From: CAG-1782 sp964418255
GTDB lineage: Bacteria > Bacillota > Clostridia > Christensenellales > DTU072
DNA: 64,000 nt
Assembly (NCBI GenBank): GCA_964418255.1
Contig: CAYQKV010000002.1
Location: 62,001-126,000, forward strand
Direction of reading: 5' to 3'
The position numbers and the translations under genes were made by a program. The notes under the pieces were generated by a model. The model was not told where the DNA came from and did no database searches. It saw only the letters and a list, made by a program, of their open reading frames with translations. Positions 52,413 through 60,229 of this stretch are shown one piece after another (the first letter of the stretch is position 1; each line of letters opens with the position of its first letter).

Positions 52413-52797
52413 GAGTGGAGAGATTGCGTTGATTTTTTTCGTAAGTGAACCGTCGCTGTACCGACGTACAGAAATATCACCCCCAAAAGCATATATCTTT
52501 TCGGGGACCCCGACTAAACTTACGGAAAAGTGGAAAAAACTCAGATTTTGTCCGCTTTTTACTGCTTAAATACTCAAAAAGTAAAAATCGCACTTTTTAC
52601 TTTTTGCCCTTATGGGGTTCGAGCAAGGGGAAACCCCTTGCGAACTTACATAACAAGCGGAACGGTACGCTCCGCTTCCTTGTAAGTCCGACTTGCGTGG
52701 ATAAAGATTTTATCGGCACAAAGATTAGCGACTTGCCGTAAAATCCCGCGCAACGTCTGGTCGGAAAATTTCCGGGCGTAAAGCAACGCGATATATA
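52413..52797 (-). repeat. F2 palindromic repeat, copy c, interrupted by F1
   Basis: In reverse orientation, 52413-52562 matches the right two thirds of copy a (GAGTGGAGAGATTGCGTTGA, CTGTACCGACGTACAG, TCGGGGACCCCGA, AACTTACGGAAAAG). 52775-52797 matches its left end (CGTAAAGCAACGCGATATAT). Between them lies F1 copy B, replacing about 50 bases of F2. The region 52396-53034 contains no other gene. Confidence 0.78.
52568..52764 (-). repeat. F1 multi-hairpin repeat, copy B
   Basis: Read on the minus strand it starts TCCGACCAGACGTTGCGCGG and ends CTTTTTGAGTATTT. All F1 stems are kept, but with changed bases: AAGCGGAGCG/CGTTCCGCTT in place of AAGCAAAATG/CATTTTGCTT, GCAAGGGG/CCCCTTGC, and AAAAAGTAAAAA/TTTTTACTTTTT. 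Paired changes preserve the stems. It lacks the last GGG-rich hairpin of copies A and C. Confidence 0.8.
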
Positions 52798-53034
52798 CAC
52801 TCGTAAAAAGCATATTGACAAGTAATATTTTATCGCTTACCATAAAATAAATAGGGGTTTAATAATTGATTTCGCACAAAACGGAATCGAAGAAGACGGC
52901 TTATTGACAATTTTTGAGAGGAAAAAATTTTTTTTTACAAATTTCGTGGACAAAACGGCTTGTCGGATTGTTATAGTTTATAGGTGAAAAAAACCGACAC
53001 TATAAACGCTATAAGAGGAGGCGTCGGAGCGGAG

Positions 53035-53622
53035 ATGTTTATATCAAAACGGCACAAGAAGAATATTTTACCTTTGCTTATAACGGTACTGCTCGCGATA
53101 ACTTTTATGTTGTCTTTTGTCGGGTGCCGGAAACAATATGATAATAAATACAATAACAAATACAATGCGGCTATACTGTACTCCGAATATAAATTCCGAG
53201 AAGGATTTCTTCAAGAAAACGTTACTCGCGGAAGTTACGGTCATTACTGGGATGAAAACAGAAAAGGGTGCCAAAGCGAAACGGACGATTATAGTTCGAA
53301 AGAGGTCGACGACGGTTTGCCGAAGACAATACTTCGCGTTATAAATACCGAGGAAGAAGCGGACGCCGTTTTTTTCGAGCTGCCCGAAGACGTGGATTTT
53401 GAAAAACATACCGTGTGCGTTTACGTATTTACCACTACGTGTTATCGTCAATGCCTGGTGAAAATGTCGGGTTTGCAAAATGGCATTTTAAGCATTTACT
53501 TTGATTTCGAAAAAGATAAACATCCGAATGCAGACAGTGCGACTATGCCGAGTTCCAAACATTTAGTCATCAAAGTCGACAAGGTAAACGCAGACAAGAT
53601 AGAAATTGTTAAAATGAGTTAA
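53035..53622 (+). CDS. Lipoprotein of unknown function
   Basis: 195 residues from ATG 53035 (GGAG 5 bases upstream), which gives a signal peptide with lipobox SFVGC. An in-frame GTG at 52984 would add 17 residues before it. The mature part begins with a Tyr/Asn/Lys-rich stretch (QYDNKYNNKYNAA), then 'TILRVINTEEEADAVFFELPEDVDFEKHTVCVYVFTTTCYRQCLVKM' and 'SKHLVIKVDKVNADKIEIV', a beta-rich domain with four Cys. No family is recognised. Its base composition is slightly richer in A/T than its neighbours. It is followed by a terminator. Confidence 0.78.
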   Translation: MFISKRHKKNILPLLITVLLAITFMLSFVGCRKQYDNKYNNKYNAAILYSEYKFREGFLQENVTRGSYGHYWDENRKGCQSETDDYSSKEVDDGLPKTILRVINTEEEADAVFFELPEDVDFEKHTVCVYVFTTTCYRQCLVKMSGLQNGILSIYFDFEKDKHPNADSATMPSSKHLVIKVDKVNADKIEIVKMS

Positions 53623-53762
53623 TTGTATCGTTTTATCACAGATATAACAACGAAGTATATTTAGCGCAATAATACAACTAAAATGAGAAAAGTTTAAGGG
53701 GACATTACGAATTAAAATTGTGTAAATATAAGGTTGTAAACGGACGTTTGGCAGGGTACACG

Positions 53763-53792
53763 AAAAGCGCGGCAGATTTTGCCGCGCTTTTT
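53763..53792. terminator. Bidirectional terminator
   Basis: AAAAGCGCGGCA-GATTT-TGCCGCGCTTTTT hairpin between the convergent lipoprotein and corA genes. Confidence 0.9.
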
Positions 53793-53827
53793 CGAGTTGT
53801 TTTAACGTAAAGCCATATTTATGGAAA

Positions 53828-54805
53828 TTACATAAGTTTTTTGCGTTTGAGTATCCAGGCTATTACCACGGCGAGTATCATAGAAACGCCGGTTACTACG
53901 CCGAACGCCCAGGGAGCGTTTTTCGCGCCGGGAATTCCGTCGAGGTTCATACCGAACAGGCTTGCGATTAACGTAGGCACGGAAATGATGAGCGTGATTG
54001 AAGTAAGCACTTTCATTACTATATTGAGGTTGTTGCTGATTACCGAGGCGTACGCGTCCATAGTCCCGCTTAAAATGTCGCGGTAAATGTTACACATTTC
54101 TATTGCCTGGCTGTTTTCTATCGCTACGTCTTCGATTAAGTCCTGGTCTTCTTCGTGTTTTTTGATGAGGCTCGTGCGCGTAAGTTTATCGATTATCGCC
54201 GAGTTCGCTCGCAGAGAAGTGGAAAAATATACGAGGGAGTTTTCGATATCGAGCAATTCGATAAGTTCTTTATTCTTCATCGACTTGTGCAATTCGGTTT
54301 GGATTCTCTGGCTGCTTTTGTCGATTCTTCTGAGATAAAAAAGGTATTTGGTCGCTATCTGGAAAAGCAGTTGAAAGGTCGTGCGGCTGTGCATTTGGAG
54401 TTTTACGCCTTTTACCTTGCTCATTCCCTGTCCGAATTCCTGTAAAATAGGCGAATCTTCGAGGCAAACCGTTACGAAGAAGTTATCGCGCATAATTATG
54501 CCGAGAGGGATTGTCGAATAGGTGCAGTACGATTTTTTTTCGTCCATAATCACCGTGGGAATGTCGACGACGATAAGAAGGCAGTCGTCTTCTTTTTCTA
54601 TACGGGAACGTTCCTCTTCGTCCAACGCCGCTTTGAGAAAATCGGGGAAAATTCCCGTTTTACTTGCGATAAAATCGATTTCACGTTCGTCCGGGTTTAT
54701 AAGTTGAACCCATTTGTTGGAAAAATCGGAACTCTCGTTAATGAGTTCCTTAGGAACTTTCGTTACTCTGCCGGAATTAGTATCCGTGTAACAAACGCTA
54801 ATCAT
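53828..54805 (-). CDS. corA: CorA-family magnesium transporter
   Basis: 325 residues. A large cytoplasmic N-terminal domain and long helix end in two C-terminal membrane helices with the signature GMN in 'LIASLFGMNLDGIPG', then a short basic tail (LKRKKLM). It imports Mg2+ (or Co2+/Ni2+). SD TAGGAGG lies 8 bases before the ATG. The 125-base leader carries a 12-codon ORF MDPDPYSRYCLG and a long hairpin, suggesting translational or transcriptional control by Mg2+. No ykoK (M-box) riboswitch consensus is seen. Confidence 0.95.
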   Translation of the reverse strand: MISVCYTDTNSGRVTKVPKELINESSDFSNKWVQLINPDEREIDFIASKTGIFPDFLKAALDEEERSRIEKEDDCLLIVVDIPTVIMDEKKSYCTYSTIPLGIIMRDNFFVTVCLEDSPILQEFGQGMSKVKGVKLQMHSRTTFQLLFQIATKYLFYLRRIDKSSQRIQTELHKSMKNKELIELLDIENSLVYFSTSLRANSAIIDKLTRTSLIKKHEEDQDLIEDVAIENSQAIEMCNIYRDILSGTMDAYASVISNNLNIVMKVLTSITLIISVPTLIASLFGMNLDGIPGAKNAPWAFGVVTGVSMILAVVIAWILKRKKLM

Positions 54806-54826
54806 AAAAAAACCTCCTAATGGCAG

Positions 54827-54871
54827 TACGCATAAACCCGACGTGCCGTCAGAAGGACTACATCGGGCGTA
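54827..54871 (-). promoter_or_regulatory. Hairpin between leader ORF and corA
   Basis: On the minus strand CCCGATGT (54867-54860) pairs with ACGTCGGG (54844-54837), extended by TACGC (54871-54867) with GCGTA (54831-54827). The stem starts directly after the leader stop codon (54872-54874), so a ribosome paused in the leader would block it. The corA SD lies about 7 bases beyond the hairpin. Confidence 0.65.
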
Positions 54872-54910
54872 TCAACCTAAACAATATCGACTGTAAGGGT
54901 CAGGGTCCAT
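54872..54910 (-). CDS. Leader peptide MDPDPYSRYCLG upstream of corA
   Basis: A 12-codon ORF with a perfect GGAGGT 7 bases before the ATG, in the 5' leader of corA. It has two DP pairs right after Met. In Salmonella the mgtA leader peptide MgtL begins MEPDP, and the acidic/Pro-rich start makes ribosomes unstable at low Mg2+, which switches on the transporter gene; Salmonella corA also has a leader ORF. The same logic is inferred here from the peptide, the SD and the adjoining hairpin. It is too short to be judged by codon use. Confidence 0.72.
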   Translation of the reverse strand: MDPDPYSRYCLG

Positions 54911-54937
54911 TACGCTACCTCCGAAAATAATAAAACA

Positions 54938-54966
54938 ATTATATCACCGCAAACCCGCGTTTGCAA
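54938..54966 (-). promoter_or_regulatory. Promoter of the corA leader transcript
   Basis: Minus-strand TTGCAA (54966-54961), 17-base spacer, TATAAT (54943-54938). The start is expected near 54931, about 20 bases before the leader ORF. Confidence 0.7.
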
Positions 54967-55002
54967 GCCTTTGCCCAAAAAAAATTTCCGTCGAAAAAAT
55001 CG

Positions 55003-55842
55003 CTATACGGACGGGTCGTCGCGGTAGAGTTCGTTAAAAGATTTTTTAATCCCGTTATGCTTGTATCCGAGAATTTTATCGATAATTACGTTGTTTGCCG
55101 CGGTGAAAATGTTCTTTTCCGCGACGGGGTTATATTCGGTGAGAACTTTTATCAGTTCCTTCGTCTTTTTGCGCTGAGAGACGGTTTCCGGGTTGCTTTG
55201 AGCGTCCTTTTCGGTGAAACGGCACGCGCATTGCAGGAATTTTAGTCCGTGATACTCCGACCACGCGATTATGTCTTTTTCTCTTATAAGGTACATCGGG
55301 CGTATGAGTTCCATACCTTCGAAATTTTGACTTCTCAGTTTCGGAAGCATAGTCTGGAACGCGCCCGCGTTGAGCATACTCAAAAGCGTGGTTGCGATAA
55401 CATCGTCGAAATGGTGCCCGAGAGCTATTTTATTGCAACCCAAATCGCGCGCAATAGAGTACAACGCGCCTCGGCGCATTTTCGCGCAGAGGTAGCAGGC
55501 GATTTTGCCTTGCGAAGCGGTTACTTCGAAAATGTTGCTGTCTTTTATTTCGGCGGGAATGCCGAGAAGGGTTATATTACTTTTGATTAGTTCGAGATTT
55601 TCCTCGTTGTAACCGGGGTTCATAACAAGATAGGTTACGTCGAAAGGAATATTCGAATGGCGGTGAAGTTCCTGAAAAAGTTTGGCGAGAAGCATCGAGT
55701 CTTTTCCGCCCGAAATGCAAACGCAGATACGGTCGTTTTCTTCGACGAGTTCGTATTCCTTTACCGCTTTGGTGAACTTCGACCAAAGACGGGAACGGAA
55801 GTTGGTGATTATGCTTTTTTCGATGTTTTGTACGTCCGACAT
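55003..55842 (-). CDS. TtcA-like tRNA thiolation-type ATPase
   Basis: 279 residues from ATG 55842 (AAGGA SD); the open frame continues 17 codons upstream without an SD. PP-loop 'CVCISGGKDSMLLAKLF', a CxxC pair in 'IACYLCAKMRRGALY' and a second pair in 'LQCACRF', 'LGHHFDDVIATTLLSML'. These are features of the TtcA group, which activates a tRNA base with ATP and adds sulphur with the help of an iron-sulphur cluster. In Clostridia several TtcA-like paralogues exist and the exact tRNA position is unknown. Transcribed towards corA, whose promoter starts within 40 bases of its stop. Confidence 0.85.
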   Translation of the reverse strand: MSDVQNIEKSIITNFRSRLWSKFTKAVKEYELVEENDRICVCISGGKDSMLLAKLFQELHRHSNIPFDVTYLVMNPGYNEENLELIKSNITLLGIPAEIKDSNIFEVTASQGKIACYLCAKMRRGALYSIARDLGCNKIALGHHFDDVIATTLLSMLNAGAFQTMLPKLRSQNFEGMELIRPMYLIREKDIIAWSEYHGLKFLQCACRFTEKDAQSNPETVSQRKKTKELIKVLTEYNPVAEKNIFTAANNVIIDKILGYKHNGIKKSFNELYRDDPSV

Positions 55843-55917
55843 ATTTTCCTTACGGCGGAAATTGTACCAAAAAATATTTCCCGTGTCAAACAAGGTAAAC
55901 GGTCGAACACTTTGTAC

Positions 55918-55946
55918 TTGCCTGTCTGCGCTTTTGCGTGTATAAT
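55918..55946 (+). promoter_or_regulatory. Promoter of the glycerate kinase operon
   Basis: TTGCCT (55918-55923), 17-base spacer, TATAAT (55941-55946). Confidence 0.65.
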
Positions 55947-55982
55947 AAGATTAAAACACATAAAAACTTACGGAGTGGAACA

Positions 55983-57110
55983 ATGAAAAAAATTCTCGTT
56001 GCCGCAGACTCGTTCAAAGGCTCGCTGTCCTCTAAGGAAATCGCGGATATTTTCGCGGAACAGGCGAGAGAAGAAAATTTGGACGCGGTCGTTACGGGCG
56101 TGAGCATAGCCGACGGCGGGGAAGGAACGCTTGACGCGGTTTTGTCTTGCGGAAAGTACAGGGAAGTAAAAATCGTCTGCCGCAATCCGCTGTTTGACGA
56201 TGTCACGGCAAGATACGCGCTCGGAAACGGCGAAGCCGTGGTGGAAATGGCGGAAGCGTCGGGGCTGACTCTCATAGATTACGCCGACGGAAACGCTTTG
56301 AAGACGACTACGTACGGAACGGGAGAACTCATCGCCGACGCGGTAAAGAACGGCGCGAAACACGTCTACGTATGCGTGGGCGGAAGCGCAACCAACGACG
56401 GCGGAGCGGGCGCGCTGTCCGCGCTCGGGGTTAAATTTTTCGACGAAAAGGGCGACGTTTTCCTTCCCATAGGCGGGACGCTCGATAAAATAAGCGGCGC
56501 GGATACTGAGGGATTGAAAAAATACGACGGCGTGAAATTTACGTTGGTTGCCGACGTCGACAACCCTTTGCTCGGAAAGACGGGCGCGACTATGTTTTAC
56601 GGCGGACAGAAAGGCGCGGTCGGGAAAGATTTCGAAGTCCTCGAAAACGGAATGAAAAATTACGCCGAAGTGACGGAAAAAGTTACGGGCGCGAGTATCG
56701 GAGAAATGAAGAGCGCGGGCGCGGCGGGCGGACTCGCGGGGGGATTGATTGCATACCTCGGCGCGGAAGTGCGGAGCGGGATAGGAACCGTGTTGGAAAT
56801 CATCGGGTTTGACAAATACCTTGACGGAAAGGACGCTGTCGTTACGGGAGAGGGCAGGATAGACGAACAGTCTCTGCACGGGAAAGCGGTGTGCGGCGTG
56901 TGCGCGGCGGCGCGGAAGAAAAACGCGGCGATTTACGCGATAGCGGGGTGCACGAGTTTAAGCGCGGAGCGGTACGAAGAGATAGGAATACGGCATATAG
57001 AAACACTCGTAAGCTATGCGGAATCGGCGGAAGACTCGATAAACAACGCGAAAAAATACGCGGAAAAAGCGGCGAAAAAATTATTGAAAATCATTTGCGA
57101 GGAGGAGTAA
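55983..57110 (+). CDS. glxK: Glycerate kinase (GarK/GlxK type)
   Basis: 375 residues from ATG 55983 (SD GGAGTGG). 'LVAADSFKGSLSSKEIADIF', 'VSIADGGEGTLDAVL', 'VCVGGSATNDGGAGALSALGVKFFD', 'GMKNYAE' and 'VVTGEGRIDEQSLHGK' are the conserved blocks of the type I glycerate kinase family, which phosphorylates D-glycerate (usually to 2-phosphoglycerate). It is the first gene of an operon with the alpha/beta hydrolase, whose ATG follows one base after its stop. No glycerate-forming enzyme is encoded nearby. Confidence 0.95.
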   Translation: MKKILVAADSFKGSLSSKEIADIFAEQAREENLDAVVTGVSIADGGEGTLDAVLSCGKYREVKIVCRNPLFDDVTARYALGNGEAVVEMAEASGLTLIDYADGNALKTTTYGTGELIADAVKNGAKHVYVCVGGSATNDGGAGALSALGVKFFDEKGDVFLPIGGTLDKISGADTEGLKKYDGVKFTLVADVDNPLLGKTGATMFYGGQKGAVGKDFEVLENGMKNYAEVTEKVTGASIGEMKSAGAAGGLAGGLIAYLGAEVRSGIGTVLEIIGFDKYLDGKDAVVTGEGRIDEQSLHGKAVCGVCAAARKKNAAIYAIAGCTSLSAERYEEIGIRHIETLVSYAESAEDSINNAKKYAEKAAKKLLKIICEEE

Positions 57111-57111
57111 A

Positions 57112-58014
57112 ATGAAAAAAGAGGAATTGAAAGAATTAGTCGGAAGAATGGAAAAATTCGAATTGACCGACGAAGAAAGAGCGAAGAAAAACGGTAAATT
57201 TATCAAACTTCCGAGCGGAAATATCCATTACGAAATCAAAGGAGAAGGGGAAACCGTCGTGCTTGTGCACGGCTACGCCACCCCTTATTATCTCTATGAT
57301 AAACTGTTCGACAGGCTGGTGAGCGCAGGATACAAAGTACTTCGGTACGACCTTCCGGGAAGAGGATACTCGGAAAGAGTGGATACGGTTTATTCGCCCG
57401 AATTTTTTGCAAAAAACCTCGACGAACTCACGAGCGCGCTATTAGGCGATGAAAAGTTTTATCTTGCGGGAACGAGTATGGGCGGTACGATTTGCGCCGC
57501 GTTCTGCGCGATGAGACCGGAAAAAGTCAAAAAACTCATTCTGCTCGCCCCTGCGGGAATGGATACGTTCAAAGCGCCCGCTTATATGAAACTTTGTAAA
57601 ATAAAAGGTTTCGGCGAGTTCCTTTTCTACAACGTCGCAGGGAAAATTCTGTTGAAAAAATGCGCCTCGGAAATGTACTTCTCTCCCGAAGAAGACAAGG
57701 ACGAATATATGCGCCTCTTTGCGGACGCGGCGCAATATAAAGATTTCTTAAAATGCACGCTTTCGTCGCTCAGAAACACGATTTTGAGAACCGATATAGC
57801 GATAAAAGGATACAAAGAAGTGGCTAAAAACGGAATTCCCGTACTTTGCATATGGGGAACGGCGGATAAGACGATGCCTTACTATCAGCACGAAAGACTG
57901 CTTGAAGTATGCCCGCAGACGAAACTGATAACTTATGAAAATTCGGGACATATTTTCCTGTACGACGAGGGAGAAAGAACGGCGGACGACGTCCTCGAAT
58001 TCATAAAGGGTTAG
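57112..58014 (+). CDS. Alpha/beta hydrolase
   Basis: 300 residues. Oxyanion region 'VVLVHGYATPYYLYDKLFDRL', nucleophile elbow GTSMGG (Ser about 122), acid in 'CIWGTADKTMPYYQ' and catalytic His in 'YENSGHIFLYDEGERTADDVLEFI'. A cap region (about 145-225) covers the site. This is the epoxide-hydrolase/esterase-like branch; the substrate is unknown. SD GGAGGAG inside the end of the glycerate kinase gene, so it is co-translated with it. A strong terminator follows. Confidence 0.92.
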   Translation: MKKEELKELVGRMEKFELTDEERAKKNGKFIKLPSGNIHYEIKGEGETVVLVHGYATPYYLYDKLFDRLVSAGYKVLRYDLPGRGYSERVDTVYSPEFFAKNLDELTSALLGDEKFYLAGTSMGGTICAAFCAMRPEKVKKLILLAPAGMDTFKAPAYMKLCKIKGFGEFLFYNVAGKILLKKCASEMYFSPEEDKDEYMRLFADAAQYKDFLKCTLSSLRNTILRTDIAIKGYKEVAKNGIPVLCIWGTADKTMPYYQHERLLEVCPQTKLITYENSGHIFLYDEGERTADDVLEFIKG

Positions 58015-58040
58015 AAAGAAAGTTTTTAAGAAGAAATGTT

Positions 58041-58070
58041 AAAGGCGCGGCGAACTTGCCGCGCCTTTAT
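58041..58070. terminator. Bidirectional terminator
   Basis: AAAGGCGCGGC-GAACTT-GCCGCGCCTTT between the convergent hydrolase and cupin genes. Confidence 0.85.
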
Positions 58071-58085
58071 GAGTTTTGCGACAGA

Positions 58086-58436
58086 TTAAACGATAGCGTC
58101 GGTCATAGTGTAGTTTTCAAGAGAACCCGCTTTTGTCTGAATACAGATATATTTCAAAGATTGCGTGGACGAAGCGAAAAACTGTCTCTTTGCCGCGGGA
58201 GAAACGCGAAGCCAGTCGCCGGCTTTCAAGGCGATTTCTTCTCCGTCTATCACGGCGACGCCTTCTCCGTCGAGAATTCCGTAGACCTCTTCGTTTTGTT
58301 TGTGAGAATGGATAAAAGGAACGCTTGCGCCCGCGGGCAGTACGTTAATACTGATTTCCGAACCCGAGAGGTTGAGTTTGTCGTGAAGTTCCGCGCGCGG
58401 TTCTTCCGCCACGCCGTATTTGGTGTAATTTGTCAT
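58086..58436 (-). CDS. Small cupin-domain protein
   Basis: 116 residues forming a single cupin barrel: motif 1 'PFIHSHKQNEEVYGILDGEGVAVIDGEE' with the His-x-His and Glu metal ligands, and motif 2 'LKAGDWLRVSPAAKRQF', where the usual His is not evident. Such stand-alone cupins are isomerases, dioxygenases or small-molecule sensors; none can be assigned. SD GGAGGT 6 bases before the ATG. Convergent with the hydrolase gene. Confidence 0.9.
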   Translation of the reverse strand: MTNYTKYGVAEEPRAELHDKLNLSGSEISINVLPAGASVPFIHSHKQNEEVYGILDGEGVAVIDGEEIALKAGDWLRVSPAAKRQFFASSTQSLKYICIQTKAGSLENYTMTDAIV

Positions 58437-58599
58437 AGTAATACCTCCGAAACGATTTTATTTTGCAACTTTTACTTGTTACGTTTTCAGTATAGCAAAA
58501 GAACACCGATAAGACGTGAAGGTTACTTTTTTATTATCGGATAATAAATTGGTTACAAGGTTACTTTTGGGAAACCTTTGGGAATTTCCGATACTTTTT

Positions 58600-59397
58600 T
58601 CAGTAAGGTTTTCGGGAAATTTCGAACGCGTCCGTAAGTTTGTCGGGGAAACAATCTTCGTTTAACGAATGTTTTCGACGGTATTTTATGCCGTAGGCGT
58701 TCAGTCCGTAAAAAGCCGCGATAAACGCGCAGAGAGCGACGCAGACTCCTACGTAGTACAGCGCAAGTTGCCAGCCGAGGAGGGACGCGCCTTGCGGGAA
58801 CAGGAATTGCAAAATCTGCCCGTCCGTTATCTTTATTATTATGGGTTTTCCTTCGGTCTGACTGTAATTTGTGCAACCGTAAATCAACCAGGAATAACCG
58901 ACCATAAGAGCAATACCTATAAAATGCTGATATACGGTTTTCTTGAATTCATAGCGACGAACGTTGGCGAGCATAAGCATACCGCCTGCGAAAAGCATAT
59001 GGTGGTTGATGATAGCCATAGCAAACAGGAACTTGCTTTCTTCGCCGTTTACAAAACTATCGGGAGAAATCCAGAAGGAAACCGAATAGAAAAAGCCTGC
59101 GAGTATCGCCGTAAACGCCGCGAAACAGTCGCACTTTTTTATGCGGAAAGTCGTGAATATTCCGAATATGAAATAACTGAGCGCGGAAAATTCCACGGGA
59201 AAATGCATATGGCGACCTATCGCTTGCCAGTAGAGATATTCGCATATTTTGTAGACTAATAGAAACGCGCCGATGGCATAAGCCGTCGCGTAACTCGCTT
59301 TCGGAGATTTGCGTAAAAAAATTATTCCGACGTTTATTGCGATAAACAGTAAAAAGATTAGTAAACCGCAATACCAGTATTGATTATTTCCAAACAT
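58600..59397 (-). CDS. Seven-helix membrane protein, YwaF/TMEM164-like
   Basis: 265 residues with about seven membrane helices (roughly 8-28, 36-55, 68-84, 92-112, 121-145, 156-174 and 205-230). 'MHFPVEFSALSYFIFGIF' and 'AIINHHMLFAGGMLMLANV' are placed like the conserved parts of the bacterial YwaF family (related to TMEM164), but the match is by pattern only. The cytoplasmic tail is 'IKYRRKHSLNEDCFPDKLTDAFEIS'. It has its own promoter 33 bases upstream of the ATG but no strong SD. Function unknown. Confidence 0.72.
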   Translation of the reverse strand: MFGNNQYWYCGLLIFLLFIAINVGIIFLRKSPKASYATAYAIGAFLLVYKICEYLYWQAIGRHMHFPVEFSALSYFIFGIFTTFRIKKCDCFAAFTAILAGFFYSVSFWISPDSFVNGEESKFLFAMAIINHHMLFAGGMLMLANVRRYEFKKTVYQHFIGIALMVGYSWLIYGCTNYSQTEGKPIIIKITDGQILQFLFPQGASLLGWQLALYYVGVCVALCAFIAAFYGLNAYGIKYRRKHSLNEDCFPDKLTDAFEISRKPY

Positions 59398-59429
59398 TAT
59401 TCATTGTCGCCTAACTATTGTAGATAATG

Positions 59430-59458
59430 ATTATATAATAATTTTGTCGAGAAAGCAA
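59430..59458 (-). promoter_or_regulatory. Promoter of the YwaF-like gene
   Basis: Minus-strand TTGCTT (59458-59453), 17-base spacer, TATAAT (59435-59430). Confidence 0.7.
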
Positions 59459-59559
59459 GACAAATTAAAATTGATTGTTCGTCGCGCACCGTTCCAACGG
59501 AGATATAGCGGAGTAATTCTTCGTGTTTTTATCTTTCATATTTAGAAAGCCGCCTGTTA

Positions 59560-59848
59560 ATGAAATGTCGCAAAAGCGACATAAAATATCTTTCGATGTG
59601 AAATACGGCAAAAGCCGTGTGAAATAAAATTCGCCTTTTGCTTGATACTTTTTTGGTATAAAGGGACGTAAAAAATGAAGTCGCTGTCGCTAATGAAGAC
59701 GTTACGCTAATGAAAAATGAAGCGAAGCGCCACCATAATTAGCGCAATTTTTGCGCGACTTCATTAGGCGAAGCCGTCTTCATTCTTCATTCAACAAAAG
59801 TGGCGCTTCATTTCAAACCCCCCTTTGAAAAAACAAAGGGGGGTTTGA
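59560..59848. repeat. Cluster of palindromic repeats
   Basis: Small hairpins ATGTCGC-AAAA-GCGACAT and ACGGC-AAAA-GCCGT are followed by a larger inverted arrangement of AATGAAG-type units (AATGAAGCGAAGCGCCAC near 59706 and GTGGCGCTTCATTT near 59800). The cluster ends in a perfect 15-bp hairpin TCAAACCCCCCTTTG-AAAAAA-CAAAGGGGGGTTTGA (59813-59848). No gene is supported in 59459-60047. Confidence 0.65.
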
Positions 59849-60000
59849 TGGTGCCGATGGTGGGGGTCGCTCCGACATCCGAACTTTGTTCGGACTTCGC
59901 GGTTAACACCGCTACGCAGACCACGCTGTGTCTATCACGCCGGGGCGGACGACAACTCATCGGATTGTCGTTTAATCCGCCCGTTCGACCCCATAAAATA
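59849..60000 (-). repeat. tRNA-Leu 3'-end duplicate attached to a structured segment
   Basis: 59849-59869 is identical over 21 bases to the 3' end of the tRNA-Leu gene at 60048, including CCA. The remaining 130 bases are not tRNA but form hairpins: TCCGAA/TTCGGA, GCGGT/ACCGC, and GGGCGGA..ACGACAA with TTGTCGT..CCGCCC. The direct duplication is what tRNA-targeting integration leaves (att site), but the spacer is too small to carry an integrase. Confidence 0.6.
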
Positions 60001-60010
60001 TATCAAGAAA

Positions 60011-60047
60011 TAAAATAATCCGAGATTTTATCTCGGATTATTTTATT
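60011..60047 (-). terminator. Terminator of tRNA-Leu
   Basis: AATAATCCGAGAT-TTT-ATCTCGGATTATT, directly after the tRNA CCA end; T-rich on both sides. Confidence 0.88.
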
Positions 60048-60134
60048 TGGTGCCGATGGTGGGGGTCGAACCCACACGATGTTGCCATCACGGGATTTTG
60101 AGTCCCGCGCGTCTGCCAGTTCCACCACATCGGC
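60048..60134 (-). tRNA. tRNA-Leu (anticodon CAA)
   Basis: 87 bases including the encoded CCA. Acceptor GCCGATG pairs with CATCGGC (discriminator A). The anticodon loop is CTCAAAA with CAA at 34-36, between stems CGGGA/TCCCG. A long variable arm (TGATGGCAACATCG) marks a class II tRNA, and the T arm is GTGGG-TTCGACC-CCCAC. It reads UUG codons. Confidence 0.97.
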
Positions 60135-60229
60135 TTGAAATGTATTATTATATTATCACATATTTTTTCGCGTGGCAAGCGTTACGGCGTTTTTTTCACT
60201 GATTTTTAGTTCGCCTGACTTTGCCTTTT

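Noticed and set aside
54806..54937. M-box (ykoK) magnesium riboswitch upstream of corA
   Set aside because: The leader is too short and lacks the conserved M-box segments. The leader ORF plus hairpin explains the region better.
59800..60018. 72-codon ORF MALHFKPPFEKTK... overlapping the tRNA-end duplicate
   Set aside because: It translates hairpin repeats and the duplicated tRNA end. It has no SD and its sequence is explained by the repeat structure.
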